Below are positions 31,917 through 42,612 of a DNA stretch of 64,000 nucleotides, piece by piece; positions within the stretch are counted from its first letter, which is position 1, and each line of letters opens with the position of its first letter. The notes under the pieces were generated by a model. It did not search any database, had not been told where the DNA came from, and saw only the letters and a program-made list of their open reading frames with translations. The position numbers and the translations under genes were made by a program. Origin of the DNA: an uncultured Alphaproteobacteria bacterium (GTDB lineage: Bacteria > Pseudomonadota > Alphaproteobacteria > Rhodobacterales > Rhodobacteraceae); assembly GCA_902600895.1 (NCBI GenBank), contig CACKLF010000001.1, positions 82,945-146,944 on the forward strand, written 5' to 3'.

Positions 31917-33620
31917 ATGAGGGATAAATATTCAGAGATAGTAATGCGGTATAAATCAGACATAGAAATAGCGCGGGATGCTTCTAAGTTACCAATCCAA
32001 GACATAGGGAATAAGTTAAACATCCCGTCAAATCACCTGCTACCATTTGGGCATGATAAGGCAAAAGTTTCCACAGAGTTTATTGAACATATAAATGAAA
32101 ATTCCGATGGTAAACTTATACTTGTTACAGCTATAAATCCTACTCCTGCCGGTGAAGGTAAAACTACCACGACTGTAGGTCTTGGGGACGGTCTTAACAA
32201 AATTGGGAAAAAAGCTGCCATTTGTATAAGAGAAGCATCTTTGGGCCCATGCTTTGGTATGAAAGGAGGAGCGGCAGGCGGTGGGTATGCCCAAGTCATT
32301 CCCATGGAAGAAATGAACTTACATTTTACTGGTGATTTTCACGCTATCACTAGTGCACACAACCTACTATCTGCCATGATTGATAACCATATTTATTGGG
32401 GAAACCAGCTTGGAATTGATCAGAGGAGAGTGGTGTGGAAAAGAGTGCTAGACATGAATGATAGGGCTCTAAGACAAATAACTGTCAGTTTAGGTGGTAT
32501 TGCAAATGGGTTTCCCCGTGAGGGTGGTTTTGATATAACAGTAGCTTCAGAGGTTATGGCAATATTGTGTCTTGCAACTGATTTAGAGGATTTACAAGAA
32601 CGATTAGGTAATATTATTGTAGCTTATAGACGTGATAAATCGCCTGTTTTTTGTAGAGATTTGAAAGCTGATGGGGCAATGACAGTGCTTCTGAAACAGG
32701 CTATGCAACCCAATATTGTTCAGACCTTAGAAAATAATCCAGCGTTTGTGCACGGTGGTCCGTTTGCTAACATAGCTCATGGTTGCAACTCGGTAATTGC
32801 TACCAAGACTGCATTAAAGCTTGCAGACTACGTGGTAACTGAGGCAGGGTTTGGAGCTGATCTTGGCGCAGAGAAATTTCTTAATATAAAATGTAGGAAA
32901 GGTAAATTAAAGCCTTCTGTCATAGTTATTGTGGCCACTGTTAGAGCAATGAAAATGAATGGTGGGGTGATGAAATCTGATTTAGATGCAGAAAATGTTA
33001 TGGCAGTAAAAGAAGGTTGTTCGAACCTGGGTAGGCATATAGAAAATATGAAATCTTTTGGAGTGCCAGTTATTGTTGCAATAAACCACTTTGTTAAGGA
33101 CACCGACTACGAGGTTGCTGCAATTTCTGATTTTGTAAAGTTACAAGGTTCAGAGGCTATAGTATGCAAGCACTGGGCAAATGGCTCGGACGGCACTATT
33201 GAGCTTGCCGACAGAGTAGTGGAGTTGGCCGACAGTAAAGAGGGAGATTTCAAATTTCTTTATGAAGATTCACTTCCTCTGTTAGACAAGATACAAATTA
33301 TAGCTAAAAGGATTTATCGAGCAGATGAGGCGGTTATTAGTGGTACCATTAAAGATCAATTAGCAGTCTGGGAGAAGGCGGGTTATGGAAATTTGCCAGT
33401 CTGTATGGCCAAGACTCAGTATAGCTTTTCTACTGATCCTAATCTTCGTGGTGCCCCAGAAGGACATTCAATTCCAATCAGAGAGGTAAGGTTGTCAGCT
33501 GGAGCCGGGTTTATTGTAGCAATTTGTGGTGATATTATGACTATGCCAGGGTTGCCTAGCAAGCCAGCTGCAGAAAATATTATGCTTAATGAAAACGACC
33601 TAATCGAAGGCCTTTTTTAG
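31917..33620 (+). CDS. fhs: Formate--tetrahydrofolate ligase
   Basis: [57 protein letters not shown]; start may be ATG 31944. Confidence 0.97.
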   Translation: MRDKYSEIVMRYKSDIEIARDASKLPIQDIGNKLNIPSNHLLPFGHDKAKVSTEFIEHINENSDGKLILVTAINPTPAGEGKTTTTVGLGDGLNKIGKKAAICIREASLGPCFGMKGGAAGGGYAQVIPMEEMNLHFTGDFHAITSAHNLLSAMIDNHIYWGNQLGIDQRRVVWKRVLDMNDRALRQITVSLGGIANGFPREGGFDITVASEVMAILCLATDLEDLQERLGNIIVAYRRDKSPVFCRDLKADGAMTVLLKQAMQPNIVQTLENNPAFVHGGPFANIAHGCNSVIATKTALKLADYVVTEAGFGADLGAEKFLNIKCRKGKLKPSVIVIVATVRAMKMNGGVMKSDLDAENVMAVKEGCSNLGRHIENMKSFGVPVIVAINHFVKDTDYEVAAISDFVKLQGSEAIVCKHWANGSDGTIELADRVVELADSKEGDFKFLYEDSLPLLDKIQIIAKRIYRADEAVISGTIKDQLAVWEKAGYGNLPVCMAKTQYSFSTDPNLRGAPEGHSIPIREVRLSAGAGFIVAICGDIMTMPGLPSKPAAENIMLNENDLIEGLF

Positions 33621-33629
33621 GAGTGAAAA

Positions 33630-34535
33630 ATGGTTGGAAAACTATTGGATGGTAAAAATTTTTCTGCTCAAATAAGAGAAAAAGTTTCACTCCAAGTAAA
33701 AAAATTAATTGAAAATGAAGGGGTAACTCCTGGTCTTGCAGTGATATTAGTGGGCGAGGACCCAGCTAGTCAGGTATATGTAAAGAGTAAAGGTAAACAA
33801 ACCGTAGAGGTAGGGATGAATTCGTATGAGTACAGGCTGGATAAAAATACTTCAGAAAAGGAACTCCTTACTTTAATTAAAAAGCTGAATAACGATAAAA
33901 ATGTTCACGGTATTTTATGCCAACTTCCTCTGCCAGATCATTTAAATTCAGATCTTGTTATTAACGCTATAAGTCCTCATAAAGATGTGGATGGCTTTCA
34001 CATATCTAACGTTGGCCTTCTGGGTACCGGTCAAAAAGCAATGGTGCCGTGCACACCATTAGGTTGTTTGCTCATGTTAAGAGAAGAGATAGGCGACATG
34101 TCTGGGAAAAATGCAATAATAATTGGACGGTCAAACATTGTGGGAAAACCAATGGCGCATCTATTAATAAAAGAAAACTGTACTGTCACCGTAGCTCATA
34201 GTCGAACAAAAAAAATTCAGAAACTATGTAGCACTGCAGACATTTTGATTGCTGCGGTAGGTAGACCAGAGCTGATAAAGGAAGACTGGGTAAAAGAAGG
34301 GGCAACAGTAATAGATGTTGGTATAAATAGAATAGAACAGGATCTCAATATTAATCCAAAGGGGTATAAAATTGTTGGAGACGTAGACTTTGAGGGTGTA
34401 AAGAAAAGGGCAGGCGCAATTACTCCAGTCCCAGGTGGCATAGGGCCCATGACTATAGCTTGCTTACTGTCAAATACACTGGTTGCATGTTGTAGGGCAA
34501 ATAATCTTCAAGAGCCGAAAGGTCTCACAGCTTAA
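33630..34535 (+). CDS. folD: Bifunctional methylene-THF dehydrogenase/methenyl-THF cyclohydrolase
   Basis: [53 protein letters not shown]. Confidence 0.97.
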   Translation: MVGKLLDGKNFSAQIREKVSLQVKKLIENEGVTPGLAVILVGEDPASQVYVKSKGKQTVEVGMNSYEYRLDKNTSEKELLTLIKKLNNDKNVHGILCQLPLPDHLNSDLVINAISPHKDVDGFHISNVGLLGTGQKAMVPCTPLGCLLMLREEIGDMSGKNAIIIGRSNIVGKPMAHLLIKENCTVTVAHSRTKKIQKLCSTADILIAAVGRPELIKEDWVKEGATVIDVGINRIEQDLNINPKGYKIVGDVDFEGVKKRAGAITPVPGGIGPMTIACLLSNTLVACCRANNLQEPKGLTA

Positions 34536-35878
34536 ATTATTTTTCCCCAAAGATCATACTCGGAGTAATCTTCAACAATTACTCTACAAAAATCACCAGG
34601 TTGGAGGCGGTCGAAGTTTGATTCAATAAAAAGGGTTCCATCAATTTCGGGGGCATCAGCCTTAGTCCTGCATATTGCACTAACACTATTTACTTCATCA
34701 ACGATTACTTCTTGTATTGAACCAACCTTCTTTTCTAGATTTATAGTTGATATCTCTTGTGCTTTTTTCATAAATTTATCATACCTTTGGTTTTTAATTG
34801 CTTCAGGCACTTGATCTGGCATCTCATAGGATTTTGCTCCTTTAACATTTTCATACTTAAAGCAGCCTATTCTATCTATTTGCATTTCCTCAATCCAATT
34901 TAAAAGGCTTTGGAAGTGTTCTTCGGTTTCACCAGGAAAACCAACTATGAAACTCGAGCGAATTGTTAAGTCAGGACACATTTTTCTCCAAAGCGTAATC
35001 TTTTCAGAGATATTTTTATGATTTGCTGGGCGAGCCATTTTCTTTAGTATGTCTGGGTGGCTGTGTTGAAAGGGAATATCTAAGTAAGGCAATATCTTTC
35101 TTTCCGTCATTAAGGGGATTAATTTTTCAACTGACGGATATGGATAGACATAGTGTAATCTGATCCACATGTCTAACTTACCCAGCTCTTTTGCTAGTTC
35201 AAAAATATCCCCATATTGTTCTTTTTCGTTAGTGAATTTTAATTTATCAAATCCATAAGCTGATGTATCTTGAGATATGACGAGTAATTCTTTGACACCT
35301 GCCTCAGCTAATCTAACAGCCTCATTTATAATGTGGGACTTTTTTCTGGAAACTAGCGGGCCCCTCAAATCCGGTATGATACAAAATTTACATTTGTGAT
35401 TGCATCCTTCTGATATCTTTAGATATGAGTAATGACGTGGAGTGAGTTTTACGCCAGAATTAGGTACCAAATTGAGGAATGGCTCGTTTTTTGGTGGTAG
35501 GACTTTGTGTACTTCCTTTATGACCTGTTCATACTGATGTGGCCCAGTAATCGCCAGTACATTTGGGTTGGTTTTCGAAATTAAGTCTTTCTCTTTTCCC
35601 AAGCATCCAGTTACGATTACTTTACCATTTTTTGTTATTGCTTCCTGAATGGAATTTAAGCTTTCTTCCCTAGCACTATCTAGAAAACCACATGTATTAA
35701 CAATTACAGCATCAGCATCTTCATATGATGGTGAAATAATATACCCCTCTGCCTTTAGGCGAGTTAAAATCCTCTCGCTATCAACTAAGGCTTTGGGACA
35801 CCCCAAGCTGACCAAACCTACTTTGTTTTCTGCCCCTTGTATGTTTTTATGCATTTTTTCCATCTTAAAGGCTTTCAA
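34532..35878 (-). CDS. rimO: Ribosomal protein S12 methylthiotransferase RimO
   Basis: [16 protein letters not shown]; radical-SAM motif [18 protein letters not shown] domain. Confidence 0.95.
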   Translation of the reverse strand: MKAFKMEKMHKNIQGAENKVGLVSLGCPKALVDSERILTRLKAEGYIISPSYEDADAVIVNTCGFLDSAREESLNSIQEAITKNGKVIVTGCLGKEKDLISKTNPNVLAITGPHQYEQVIKEVHKVLPPKNEPFLNLVPNSGVKLTPRHYSYLKISEGCNHKCKFCIIPDLRGPLVSRKKSHIINEAVRLAEAGVKELLVISQDTSAYGFDKLKFTNEKEQYGDIFELAKELGKLDMWIRLHYVYPYPSVEKLIPLMTERKILPYLDIPFQHSHPDILKKMARPANHKNISEKITLWRKMCPDLTIRSSFIVGFPGETEEHFQSLLNWIEEMQIDRIGCFKYENVKGAKSYEMPDQVPEAIKNQRYDKFMKKAQEISTINLEKKVGSIQEVIVDEVNSVSAICRTKADAPEIDGTLFIESNFDRLQPGDFCRVIVEDYSEYDLWGKII

Positions 35879-37002
35879 ATAAAACTTTTTTCGTGGATTA
35901 TTGCAGATCTTGTCCCAACTGGAGTCTGTATATATACCTGATCACCTTCATTCCAGCATTCCCTAGATATCATTCCCAAAGCAACGTTGGTTTGGAAATC
36001 TGGTGAAAATGCAGCAGAAGTAATCTGTCCAACATTTTTATTCTTGTAATTAATTGGCCAAGGTTCCATGCAGTAAGGTAATGCTCCACCGTCTATTTCA
36101 ATCGACCTTATAATTTGCATTACTCCGTTATCAAGAACTTCATTTAGGGCCTTATCGCCAATAAAAGGTTTCACTTTTCCAGTACTCCAATCAATGCCCT
36201 TTTTACAAAACCTTTCTAGCCCACATTCAATTGGGTTGTTGATAATAGTCATGTCATTACCGTAGGAAAGTAGGCCCGCTTCCACCCTTTCAATTCCATT
36301 AGGACAGCCTGCCGCAACATTTAGAGACTTCCCAGCCTCAAAAAAAGCATCCCACATATCCTCAGCATACTTTTCATTTTCAACATAAATTTCAAACCCT
36401 CCTTGCTTTGAGAATCCAGATCTTGCTGCGATGAAACTGGTATCCTTAAATGGAACTTTTACTATTGAGAATAATTTCATATTTTCAAAATTCATAGAAA
36501 AAACGTTTTGCATCAGTTTATTCGAAAGGGGGCCTTGAATTGCTAGTATTGAAACATCTGGTTCTGAAATTTTAACATCGAGGGCTAAACCAGTAGCAAT
36601 TCCAGAAACCCACAGTAGGACATCACTGTCAGCAATTGATATCCAATACCTATTCTCACCTACTTGGACTATTACTGGATCATTTAATATACCGCCTGAT
36701 AAATTAGTTAAAGGAGCATAAAGACATTTATCTACACTTAAATTTCTTAAATCTCTGGGTGTAAGCATCTCGATGAGTTTCTTTGAATCAGGACCAGTTA
36801 TCTCCACTTGTCTCTCACAGGCAACATCCCATACTTGTACAGCGTTTTTTAAATGATGGTAGTCTTCCTCAACAGACTTAAAAACTGTTGGCAGTAGCAT
36901 ATGATTATAAACAGTAAAGCTGGTCACACCTGCTTCAAATACTTTTTTTGAAAAAGGAGTTTGCCTTAACCTTCTAGTTATTGAAATTTTATGATCAGTC
37001 AT
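35875..37002 (-). CDS. dmdA: Dimethylsulfoniopropionate demethylase (DmdA-like, GcvT/aminomethyltransferase fold)
   Basis: N-terminal '[36 protein letters not shown]', '[12 protein letters not shown]', '[16 protein letters not shown]', '[21 protein letters not shown]' closely follow remembered DmdA sequences rather than GcvT. Confidence 0.85.
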   Translation of the reverse strand: MTDHKISITRRLRQTPFSKKVFEAGVTSFTVYNHMLLPTVFKSVEEDYHHLKNAVQVWDVACERQVEITGPDSKKLIEMLTPRDLRNLSVDKCLYAPLTNLSGGILNDPVIVQVGENRYWISIADSDVLLWVSGIATGLALDVKISEPDVSILAIQGPLSNKLMQNVFSMNFENMKLFSIVKVPFKDTSFIAARSGFSKQGGFEIYVENEKYAEDMWDAFFEAGKSLNVAAGCPNGIERVEAGLLSYGNDMTIINNPIECGLERFCKKGIDWSTGKVKPFIGDKALNEVLDNGVMQIIRSIEIDGGALPYCMEPWPINYKNKNVGQITSAAFSPDFQTNVALGMISRECWNEGDQVYIQTPVGTRSAIIHEKSFI

Positions 37003-37178
37003 ATTTAATTTGCACCTGTAATTATTAAAGACTAGCTACAATTAGTTGACTTGTTTGTAAATTAAAAATAGAGCTTCGAAATAAATTTGTTCTAATAACG
37101 TGGTGTTGGTATTATTAATGTGGCTGAATTATGAGCCTTTAAATGGATTAACCAAGAAATTATAGGTTATAATTAACA

Positions 37179-37625
37179 ATGGATATTAAGATTTTTATAA
37201 TAAATGGTCCCAATTTAAATCTTTTAGGCCGGCGTGAGAATAATATATATGGAGATAAAACTCTTGGAGACATAGAGAAATTATGCGAAGAAAAAATACA
37301 GAATTTTGCAGGAGCTTCCATATCTTTTTTTCAGTCAAACTCCGAAAGTCAACTTATAGGCTGGATACACCAGGCACTTGATGAGGCGTATGCCATAGTT
37401 ATAAATCCGGCTGGATACACACATACATCCGTGGCTATTTTGGACGCTTTGCGAATATTTAATGGACCTGTTGTGGAGGTGCATTTGAGTGATATTACAC
37501 AAAGAGAACATTTTAGGAAATTTTCATATGTTTCTGAACGAGCCGATAAAGTTATTAAAGGGAAGGGACCTGAAGGCTATATAGAAGCCTTAGATTTTTT
37601 GGCATCAAAATTTTTCAAAAGTTGA
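37179..37625 (+). CDS. aroQ: Type II 3-dehydroquinate dehydratase
   Basis: INGPNLNLLGRRENNIYG; VINPAGYTHTSVAILDAL; VEVHLSDITQRE. Confidence 0.95.
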   Translation: MDIKIFIINGPNLNLLGRRENNIYGDKTLGDIEKLCEEKIQNFAGASISFFQSNSESQLIGWIHQALDEAYAIVINPAGYTHTSVAILDALRIFNGPVVEVHLSDITQREHFRKFSYVSERADKVIKGKGPEGYIEALDFLASKFFKS

Positions 37626-38086
37626 ATAAGGCTTTTATTTTTAATAAAGCTTTCAGCATCTTTCGGATCAATCCATTTCAAAGTTCTCATATTTTTCTCT
37701 GGGAATTCATTTTTTTGGCTAATCATTTTCATGGGAAAAACATCAACGATACATTTAATGGGAGAACCATTTTTTAAAATTTTTGTAAAATCAAAATTAC
37801 CAAACTTTTTTTTACTACAAATTCCTAAAATTCCAGCTTCCTCCCATGCTTCGACTGCAGCACTCCTGAAAGGACCCAATTCTTTTTGTATCCAACCTTT
37901 TGGAATAATCCAGCTTTTCGTTGTAAGGCTGGTAATCAAGAGAATCTGCAGCTTTTTTTCAACCCATTTATAGCAGAGGCAGCCGACTTGTTTTCTTAGT
38001 TGATCTTGAATATTTGAAGCTTTATCCACACCAAGTGTTAATTTACGCATTTGCGCTTTGAGAGAACTCTCTAATTCGTCTTTCAT
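37577..38086 (-). CDS. NUDIX hydrolase
   Basis: 'IPKGWIQKELGPFRSAAVEAWEEAGI' NUDIX box; overlaps the aroQ 3' end convergently. Confidence 0.85.
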   Translation of the reverse strand: MKDELESSLKAQMRKLTLGVDKASNIQDQLRKQVGCLCYKWVEKKLQILLITSLTTKSWIIPKGWIQKELGPFRSAAVEAWEEAGILGICSKKKFGNFDFTKILKNGSPIKCIVDVFPMKMISQKNEFPEKNMRTLKWIDPKDAESFIKNKSLIQLLKNFDAKKSKASI

Positions 38087-38343
38087 ATATTCTGCCCGTT
38101 TTATATTTTTATGGCCTTGAGGCTCTTATTTAGATAAGTTATACGATAAAGTAATTTAACAATCAAATTTTTGTTGTTAATATTGTAACCATTGAAACTT
38201 TAAGTTTTTAACTAACCTACTTAATGCAGGCTCACCCTAATGGTTTTCCAATTCGGTTCATCTAATGGCCTGTCTACTTTCTTAGGTGCATTTAGTGAAA
38301 AAGTTTAAGAAAATTGTACAAAAGATTTCCTTGCAAATAATTA

Positions 38344-39606
38344 CTAGTTTCCAGGAGCTTTTTTCCCGAGAACAAATATGCCAATTAGGAAAAATAGAAC
38401 TGCTGTCACCATTCCTGCTCTTTCATTCCCAGTCCAGAGGATTAGAGAGGCATAAACGGCAGGGCCAACAAAGGACGTTATTTTTCCAGCTAGCATATAA
38501 AAGCCAAATATTTTTGCTGTGTGCTCAGCAGGAGCAACTCGTGATACCAATGATCTGCTCGCGGCTTGTACAGGACCAATAAAAAGACCTCCAATTAATG
38601 CCATAATCCAAAATACCTGAGCATTTGGCGCTACCAAAAAACCTATTCCGACGATGAAAAGGCTAACCAATGAGACACGTATGGTTAAAAATGCTCCAAA
38701 CCGATCATCAAACCACCCACCAATAAGTGCTCCAACTCCACAGCTCAGATTTACAGCTATAGCAAAGTAGAGAACCTCCGTATTTGTAAAACCAAAGACC
38801 TTAGCAGCAAATATTCCAGCAAAAGCAAATACAACGCTCAATCCATCAGCATAAAACATCCTAGCAACAAAAAATCTAGCAAAACCAGGTACTTTAATTA
38901 TTTCATTCCAGCCACTTTTGATTATTTCTACTGGATTTGAGATATCAGATGCTGCAGGTGCTTCTCTGACGAAAAAGAACAGCGGAAGACTGAATATTAG
39001 TAGCCATAGGCCAGCCAGTATCATTGTAGCTCTCACGTGTTCTGATTTGTCTTTATCAAGACCAAAGGGAGCGCTTTCAGGTAATATAAAAATAAACAGA
39101 GCTATGGCTAAAGCCACTATTGCTCCAAAGTAACCTACGCCCCAAGCCCAACCTGAAACTCTGCCAATATTTTCCTTTGTCGCTACAGAAGGTAGCAAAG
39201 CATTGTAAAAGACAAACATTAACTCATTTGCCACTATAGAAAAAAAAGATAAAACGATGGCTATCCAAAAAAAGGAAGGTATAGGCTCAGCACTCCACAA
39301 GAAAATTGTAGCTACAATTCCTATCGTTGTAGTAACTGCTAAGAATATTTTTCTTCTTGCATTTGCATCAGCAAGACCTCCAAGTATTGGCCCAATGAGT
39401 GCTACAGTTAATGCGGCTACAGAGGTCATGTAGCCCCAGTAAGCAGTGCCATTCTCAGGTGCTATGGTTGTTGTGAAATAAACAGCAAAAATAAAGGTAG
39501 CGTGTATCGCTCCAACAGCAGAATTTCCAACATCAAATAAAGCATAGGCAACAGTTGCTAGTGAACCATTCTTGCCCCCGTTCTTAGTTTGGTTTTGCAT
39601 TAGCAC
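38344..39606 (-). CDS. MFS transporter, UMF1/Atg22-like
   Basis: 'AYALFDVGNSAVGAIHATFIFAVYF...' and 'GPVQAASRSLVSRVAPAEHTAKIFGFYMLAGK' typical of UMF1-type MFS. Confidence 0.85.
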   Translation of the reverse strand: MLMQNQTKNGGKNGSLATVAYALFDVGNSAVGAIHATFIFAVYFTTTIAPENGTAYWGYMTSVAALTVALIGPILGGLADANARRKIFLAVTTTIGIVATIFLWSAEPIPSFFWIAIVLSFFSIVANELMFVFYNALLPSVATKENIGRVSGWAWGVGYFGAIVALAIALFIFILPESAPFGLDKDKSEHVRATMILAGLWLLIFSLPLFFFVREAPAASDISNPVEIIKSGWNEIIKVPGFARFFVARMFYADGLSVVFAFAGIFAAKVFGFTNTEVLYFAIAVNLSCGVGALIGGWFDDRFGAFLTIRVSLVSLFIVGIGFLVAPNAQVFWIMALIGGLFIGPVQAASRSLVSRVAPAEHTAKIFGFYMLAGKITSFVGPAVYASLILWTGNERAGMVTAVLFFLIGIFVLGKKAPGN

Positions 39607-39741
39607 CTTTTCCTTTTGAAGTATATAAATAGATTATTTGGCTGATCTAAGCAATTTTTTTCTCTTAGACTTTCATTTATGCTGTTTTATGCTTAGCATA
39701 TGTTTATAAGAAATATCTCAATATCAGTCTTTGTATAATCA

Positions 39742-40389
39742 ATGAGAATCGACATGCCCCACGATAGCCCTAACGACGAATCATCTAAGAATACTGAATT
39801 ACCCGACAAAATGGCTATAAAAGTGAAATCTCTAGAGACTTTGCTAGTTAGTAGAGGTTTGGTTGACCCTGCAGCTTTAGACAAAATAATTGATTTCTAT
39901 TCTAATAAGGTTGGACCACGTAATGGTGCATATTTGGTTGCAAGGTCTTGGGTCGAAAAGGATTTTGCTTCTAAACTTCTTTCGGATCCAACACCAGTTT
40001 TAAAGGATTTGGGCTTTAATGGCAGGCAAGGTGAGAATATAATTGTCTTAAAAAATACGAGTAAAATTCATAACTTAGTAGTTTGTACGCTCTGTTCTTG
40101 TTATCCTTGGCCGCTTTTAGGTCTGCCACCTTCATGGTATAAATCTGATGAGTATCGTTCTAGATCTGTTATAGAACCTCGGAAGGTATTACAAGAATTT
40201 GGGTTACACATTCCGAAAGAGACAAAGGTTAAGGTCTGGGACTCCACTGCTGAAATAAGATATTTGGTGTTACCAATGAGACCAGAAGGTACAGATGGAA
40301 TGTCAATTGATGAGCTTTCTGTGTTGGTTACCAGAGATAGTATGATTGGAGCAGGTTATGCCTTAACACCTGAAAAAATTAGTGAATAG
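39742..40389 (+). CDS. nthA: Nitrile hydratase subunit alpha (Co-type motif)
   Basis: Metal-binding motif VCTLCSCYPWPLLGLPPSWYKSDEYRSRSV; CTLCSC is the motif associated with cobalt enzymes. Confidence 0.95.
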   Translation: MRIDMPHDSPNDESSKNTELPDKMAIKVKSLETLLVSRGLVDPAALDKIIDFYSNKVGPRNGAYLVARSWVEKDFASKLLSDPTPVLKDLGFNGRQGENIIVLKNTSKIHNLVVCTLCSCYPWPLLGLPPSWYKSDEYRSRSVIEPRKVLQEFGLHIPKETKVKVWDSTAEIRYLVLPMRPEGTDGMSIDELSVLVTRDSMIGAGYALTPEKISE

Positions 40390-41056
40390 GCCTCATGACC
40401 TTGGTGGTATAAAAAACAAAAGACCAATACCCATATCTGCTGCTGATGATGATGAGAAAATAGGTTTGATTGCTAATACTTGGCAAACTAGGACACCAGC
40501 TATTACTTTGGCGATAGGCTTTCTAAGAGCATGGAATCTGGATACAACTCGGTTTTATCGTGAATGTTTGCCTCCCAATGACTATCGAGAATCTTCTTAT
40601 TATGAACGCTGGTTTTTAGCTTTGGAGAGAATGATTAAGGATTTTGAATTACTTTCACCTCATAAGGTAGGAACCTATGCTGATAAAATTCTGAGAGCAA
40701 AAGATGTTTTTGAAATTCTTAGAAAGGGAGGACCATCAATTAGATCTAAGCTAGAAAGACCAAATTTTCTAGTAGGGGATATAGTACAAACAAAGAAGAA
40801 CTATGAAAATGAGCTTGTTTACGGTGGTCATTCACGGTTGCCGAGATACGCAATGGGCAAGAAAGGGAAAATAGTGATCCATCATAATGCTCACGTCTTT
40901 CCCGACAGTAATGCTCACTTTAAAGGTGACGCGCCAGAGCACCTTTATTCTATCGAATTCTCTTCGGAAGAACTATGGGGTTTGAAGTGTGAAAACAAAA
41001 ATGACTCTGTTACCTTGGATTTGTGGGAACCTTATCTGGAAAAGGCAGATGGTTGA
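40382..41056 (+). CDS. nthB: Nitrile hydratase subunit beta
   Basis: N-terminal 'MNRPHDLGG', 'YYERWFLALERM', C-terminal SH3-like 'FLVGDIVQTK...HLYSIEFSSEELWG'; GTG start overlaps the nthA end by 8 nt. Confidence 0.93.
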   Translation: MNRPHDLGGIKNKRPIPISAADDDEKIGLIANTWQTRTPAITLAIGFLRAWNLDTTRFYRECLPPNDYRESSYYERWFLALERMIKDFELLSPHKVGTYADKILRAKDVFEILRKGGPSIRSKLERPNFLVGDIVQTKKNYENELVYGGHSRLPRYAMGKKGKIVIHHNAHVFPDSNAHFKGDAPEHLYSIEFSSEELWGLKCENKNDSVTLDLWEPYLEKADG

Positions 41057-41360
41057 AATGGAAAACGATTTTTCAAAATATATTTCAGTTAAAAACTTCG
41101 ATGAACCATGGCACGCAAATTTATTTGCCTTAACAGTTAGTTTAAGTGAAAGCGGTGTTTTTAGTTGGCCCGAGTGGGTGTCTATTTTTAGTAGTAACCT
41201 TGGTGCAAAAAAAATAAAAGATAATAATAGTAGAGATTATTTTTCTGTGTGGTTGTTTTCCCTTGAGGAAGTACTTTTAAGAAAGAATCAGATTTCCAAA
41301 GAAAATTTAAGAGAAGTTTTCAAAGAATTGGTATCAGCTCAAAACGAGTCAGCTCATTGA
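41049..41360 (+). CDS. Nitrile hydratase accessory/activator protein (p14K/NthE-like)
   Basis: 'FDEPWHANLFALTVSLSESGVFSWPEWVSIFSSNL' typical of the NHase accessory family; ATG 41049 overlaps the nthB stop. Confidence 0.85.
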   Translation: MVEMENDFSKYISVKNFDEPWHANLFALTVSLSESGVFSWPEWVSIFSSNLGAKKIKDNNSRDYFSVWLFSLEEVLLRKNQISKENLREVFKELVSAQNESAH

Positions 41361-41417
41361 GATTCTAAAAATAAAAAAATAATTTTACTTTGAGTTATTT
41401 CTATTTCATATTGGGCA

Positions 41418-41497
41418 TACTCTTGGGGTGTTTCTGTTTGGAAGCTGAGATAAACCCATTGAACCTGAACCAGATAATGCTGGCGGAGGAAAGAGAT
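41418..41497 (+). promoter_or_regulatory. TPP (THI-element) riboswitch upstream of thiB
   Basis: Conserved core GGGGTG ... GCTGAGATAAACCCATTGAACCTGAACCAGATAATGCTGGCGGAGGAAAGAG; P1 pairing CTCTT/AAGAG; directly upstream of thiBPQ. Confidence 0.95.
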
Positions 41498-41566
41498 GAA
41501 GGACTATAAAATTTTATAGCATTAATTTTCTCCATTCTCAGTATTCAAATGACTAACGTTTAAAAG

Positions 41567-42604
41567 GTGAAAATTATGATTAGAATACGACAAGGACTTT
41601 TTATTTGTTCTTTAACAATCTTAATGTTTTTTGGATTTTTTATTGTACAAAAGGTTGATGCTAAAGAAACTCTAACAATTTATACCTATGAGAGTTTCAT
41701 AACAGATTGGGGACCAGGGCCACAAATTAAAGAGGTCTTCGAAAAGAAATGTAATTGCGAATTAAAATTCGTGGGATTAGACAGTTCAATAGGCATCTTA
41801 GGAAGGTTACAGATAGAGGGAGAAAACTCAAATGCCGATATTGTCCTGGGATTGGACACCAATCTAATTTCTGTAGCTGCAGAAACTGGATTATTTGCGC
41901 CTCACCAAGTTGATATTGCGAACAAAGTTAATTTGCCAAACTCAGTTACAGGCAAATGGGAAGATAAAGCATTTTTGCCGTTTGATTGGGGATATTTTGC
42001 GTTTGTTTATGATAACGAAAAATTATCGAAGCCTCCATCATCCCTCAAGGGACTCGTGGAAGATGCGCAAGTCACCATAGTTATTCAAGATCCAAGAACA
42101 GCAACACCTGGCTTAGGGTTACTATTGTGGGTGAAATCGGTTTATGGAAAAGATGCAAAAGATGCATGGGAAAAGCTATCGGATAAAATTGTTACTACAA
42201 CAAAAGGCTGGTGGGATGCGTACTCAATATTTCTAAACGGGGAGGCTGATATGGTTCTTTCATACTCAACGTCGCCAGCCTACCATATAATTGCCGAAGG
42301 CAAAGAAAATTACAAAGCTGCTCAGTTTGAAGAAGGGCATTACGTTCAAATAGAGGTAGCTGGATTACTTGAAAGTTCCAAAAAAAAAGATTTAGGAAGA
42401 GAGTTTTTAAAATTTATGCTTACAGATGATTTTCAGTCAATTATACCCACGACTAACTGGATGTATTCCGTAACCTATACGCAGCAGCCACCTGAATTTA
42501 ATGAGCTTATAAAGCCAAAAAATGCATTCTTGTTTAGTTCAGAGGAGGTAAATAATAACAGAAAAGTATGGGTTGATGAGTGGCTTGAAGCACTAACAAA
42601 ATAA
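41567..42604 (+). CDS. thiB: Thiamine ABC transporter substrate-binding protein
   Basis: 'LTIYTYESFITDWGPGPQIKEVFEKKCNCELKFV' ThiB N-terminus; TPP riboswitch upstream. Confidence 0.93.
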   Translation: MKIMIRIRQGLFICSLTILMFFGFFIVQKVDAKETLTIYTYESFITDWGPGPQIKEVFEKKCNCELKFVGLDSSIGILGRLQIEGENSNADIVLGLDTNLISVAAETGLFAPHQVDIANKVNLPNSVTGKWEDKAFLPFDWGYFAFVYDNEKLSKPPSSLKGLVEDAQVTIVIQDPRTATPGLGLLLWVKSVYGKDAKDAWEKLSDKIVTTTKGWWDAYSIFLNGEADMVLSYSTSPAYHIIAEGKENYKAAQFEEGHYVQIEVAGLLESSKKKDLGREFLKFMLTDDFQSIIPTTNWMYSVTYTQQPPEFNELIKPKNAFLFSSEEVNNNRKVWVDEWLEALTK

Positions 42605-42612
42605 AAGCCAGA

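Noticed and set aside
38226-38308. Short coding-like stretches between the NUDIX and UMF1 genes (e.g. minus-strand NAPKKVDRPLDEPNWKTIRVSLH*, plus-strand 22-aa ORF at 38240)
   Set aside because: Too short, no convincing start/RBS, no recognised family
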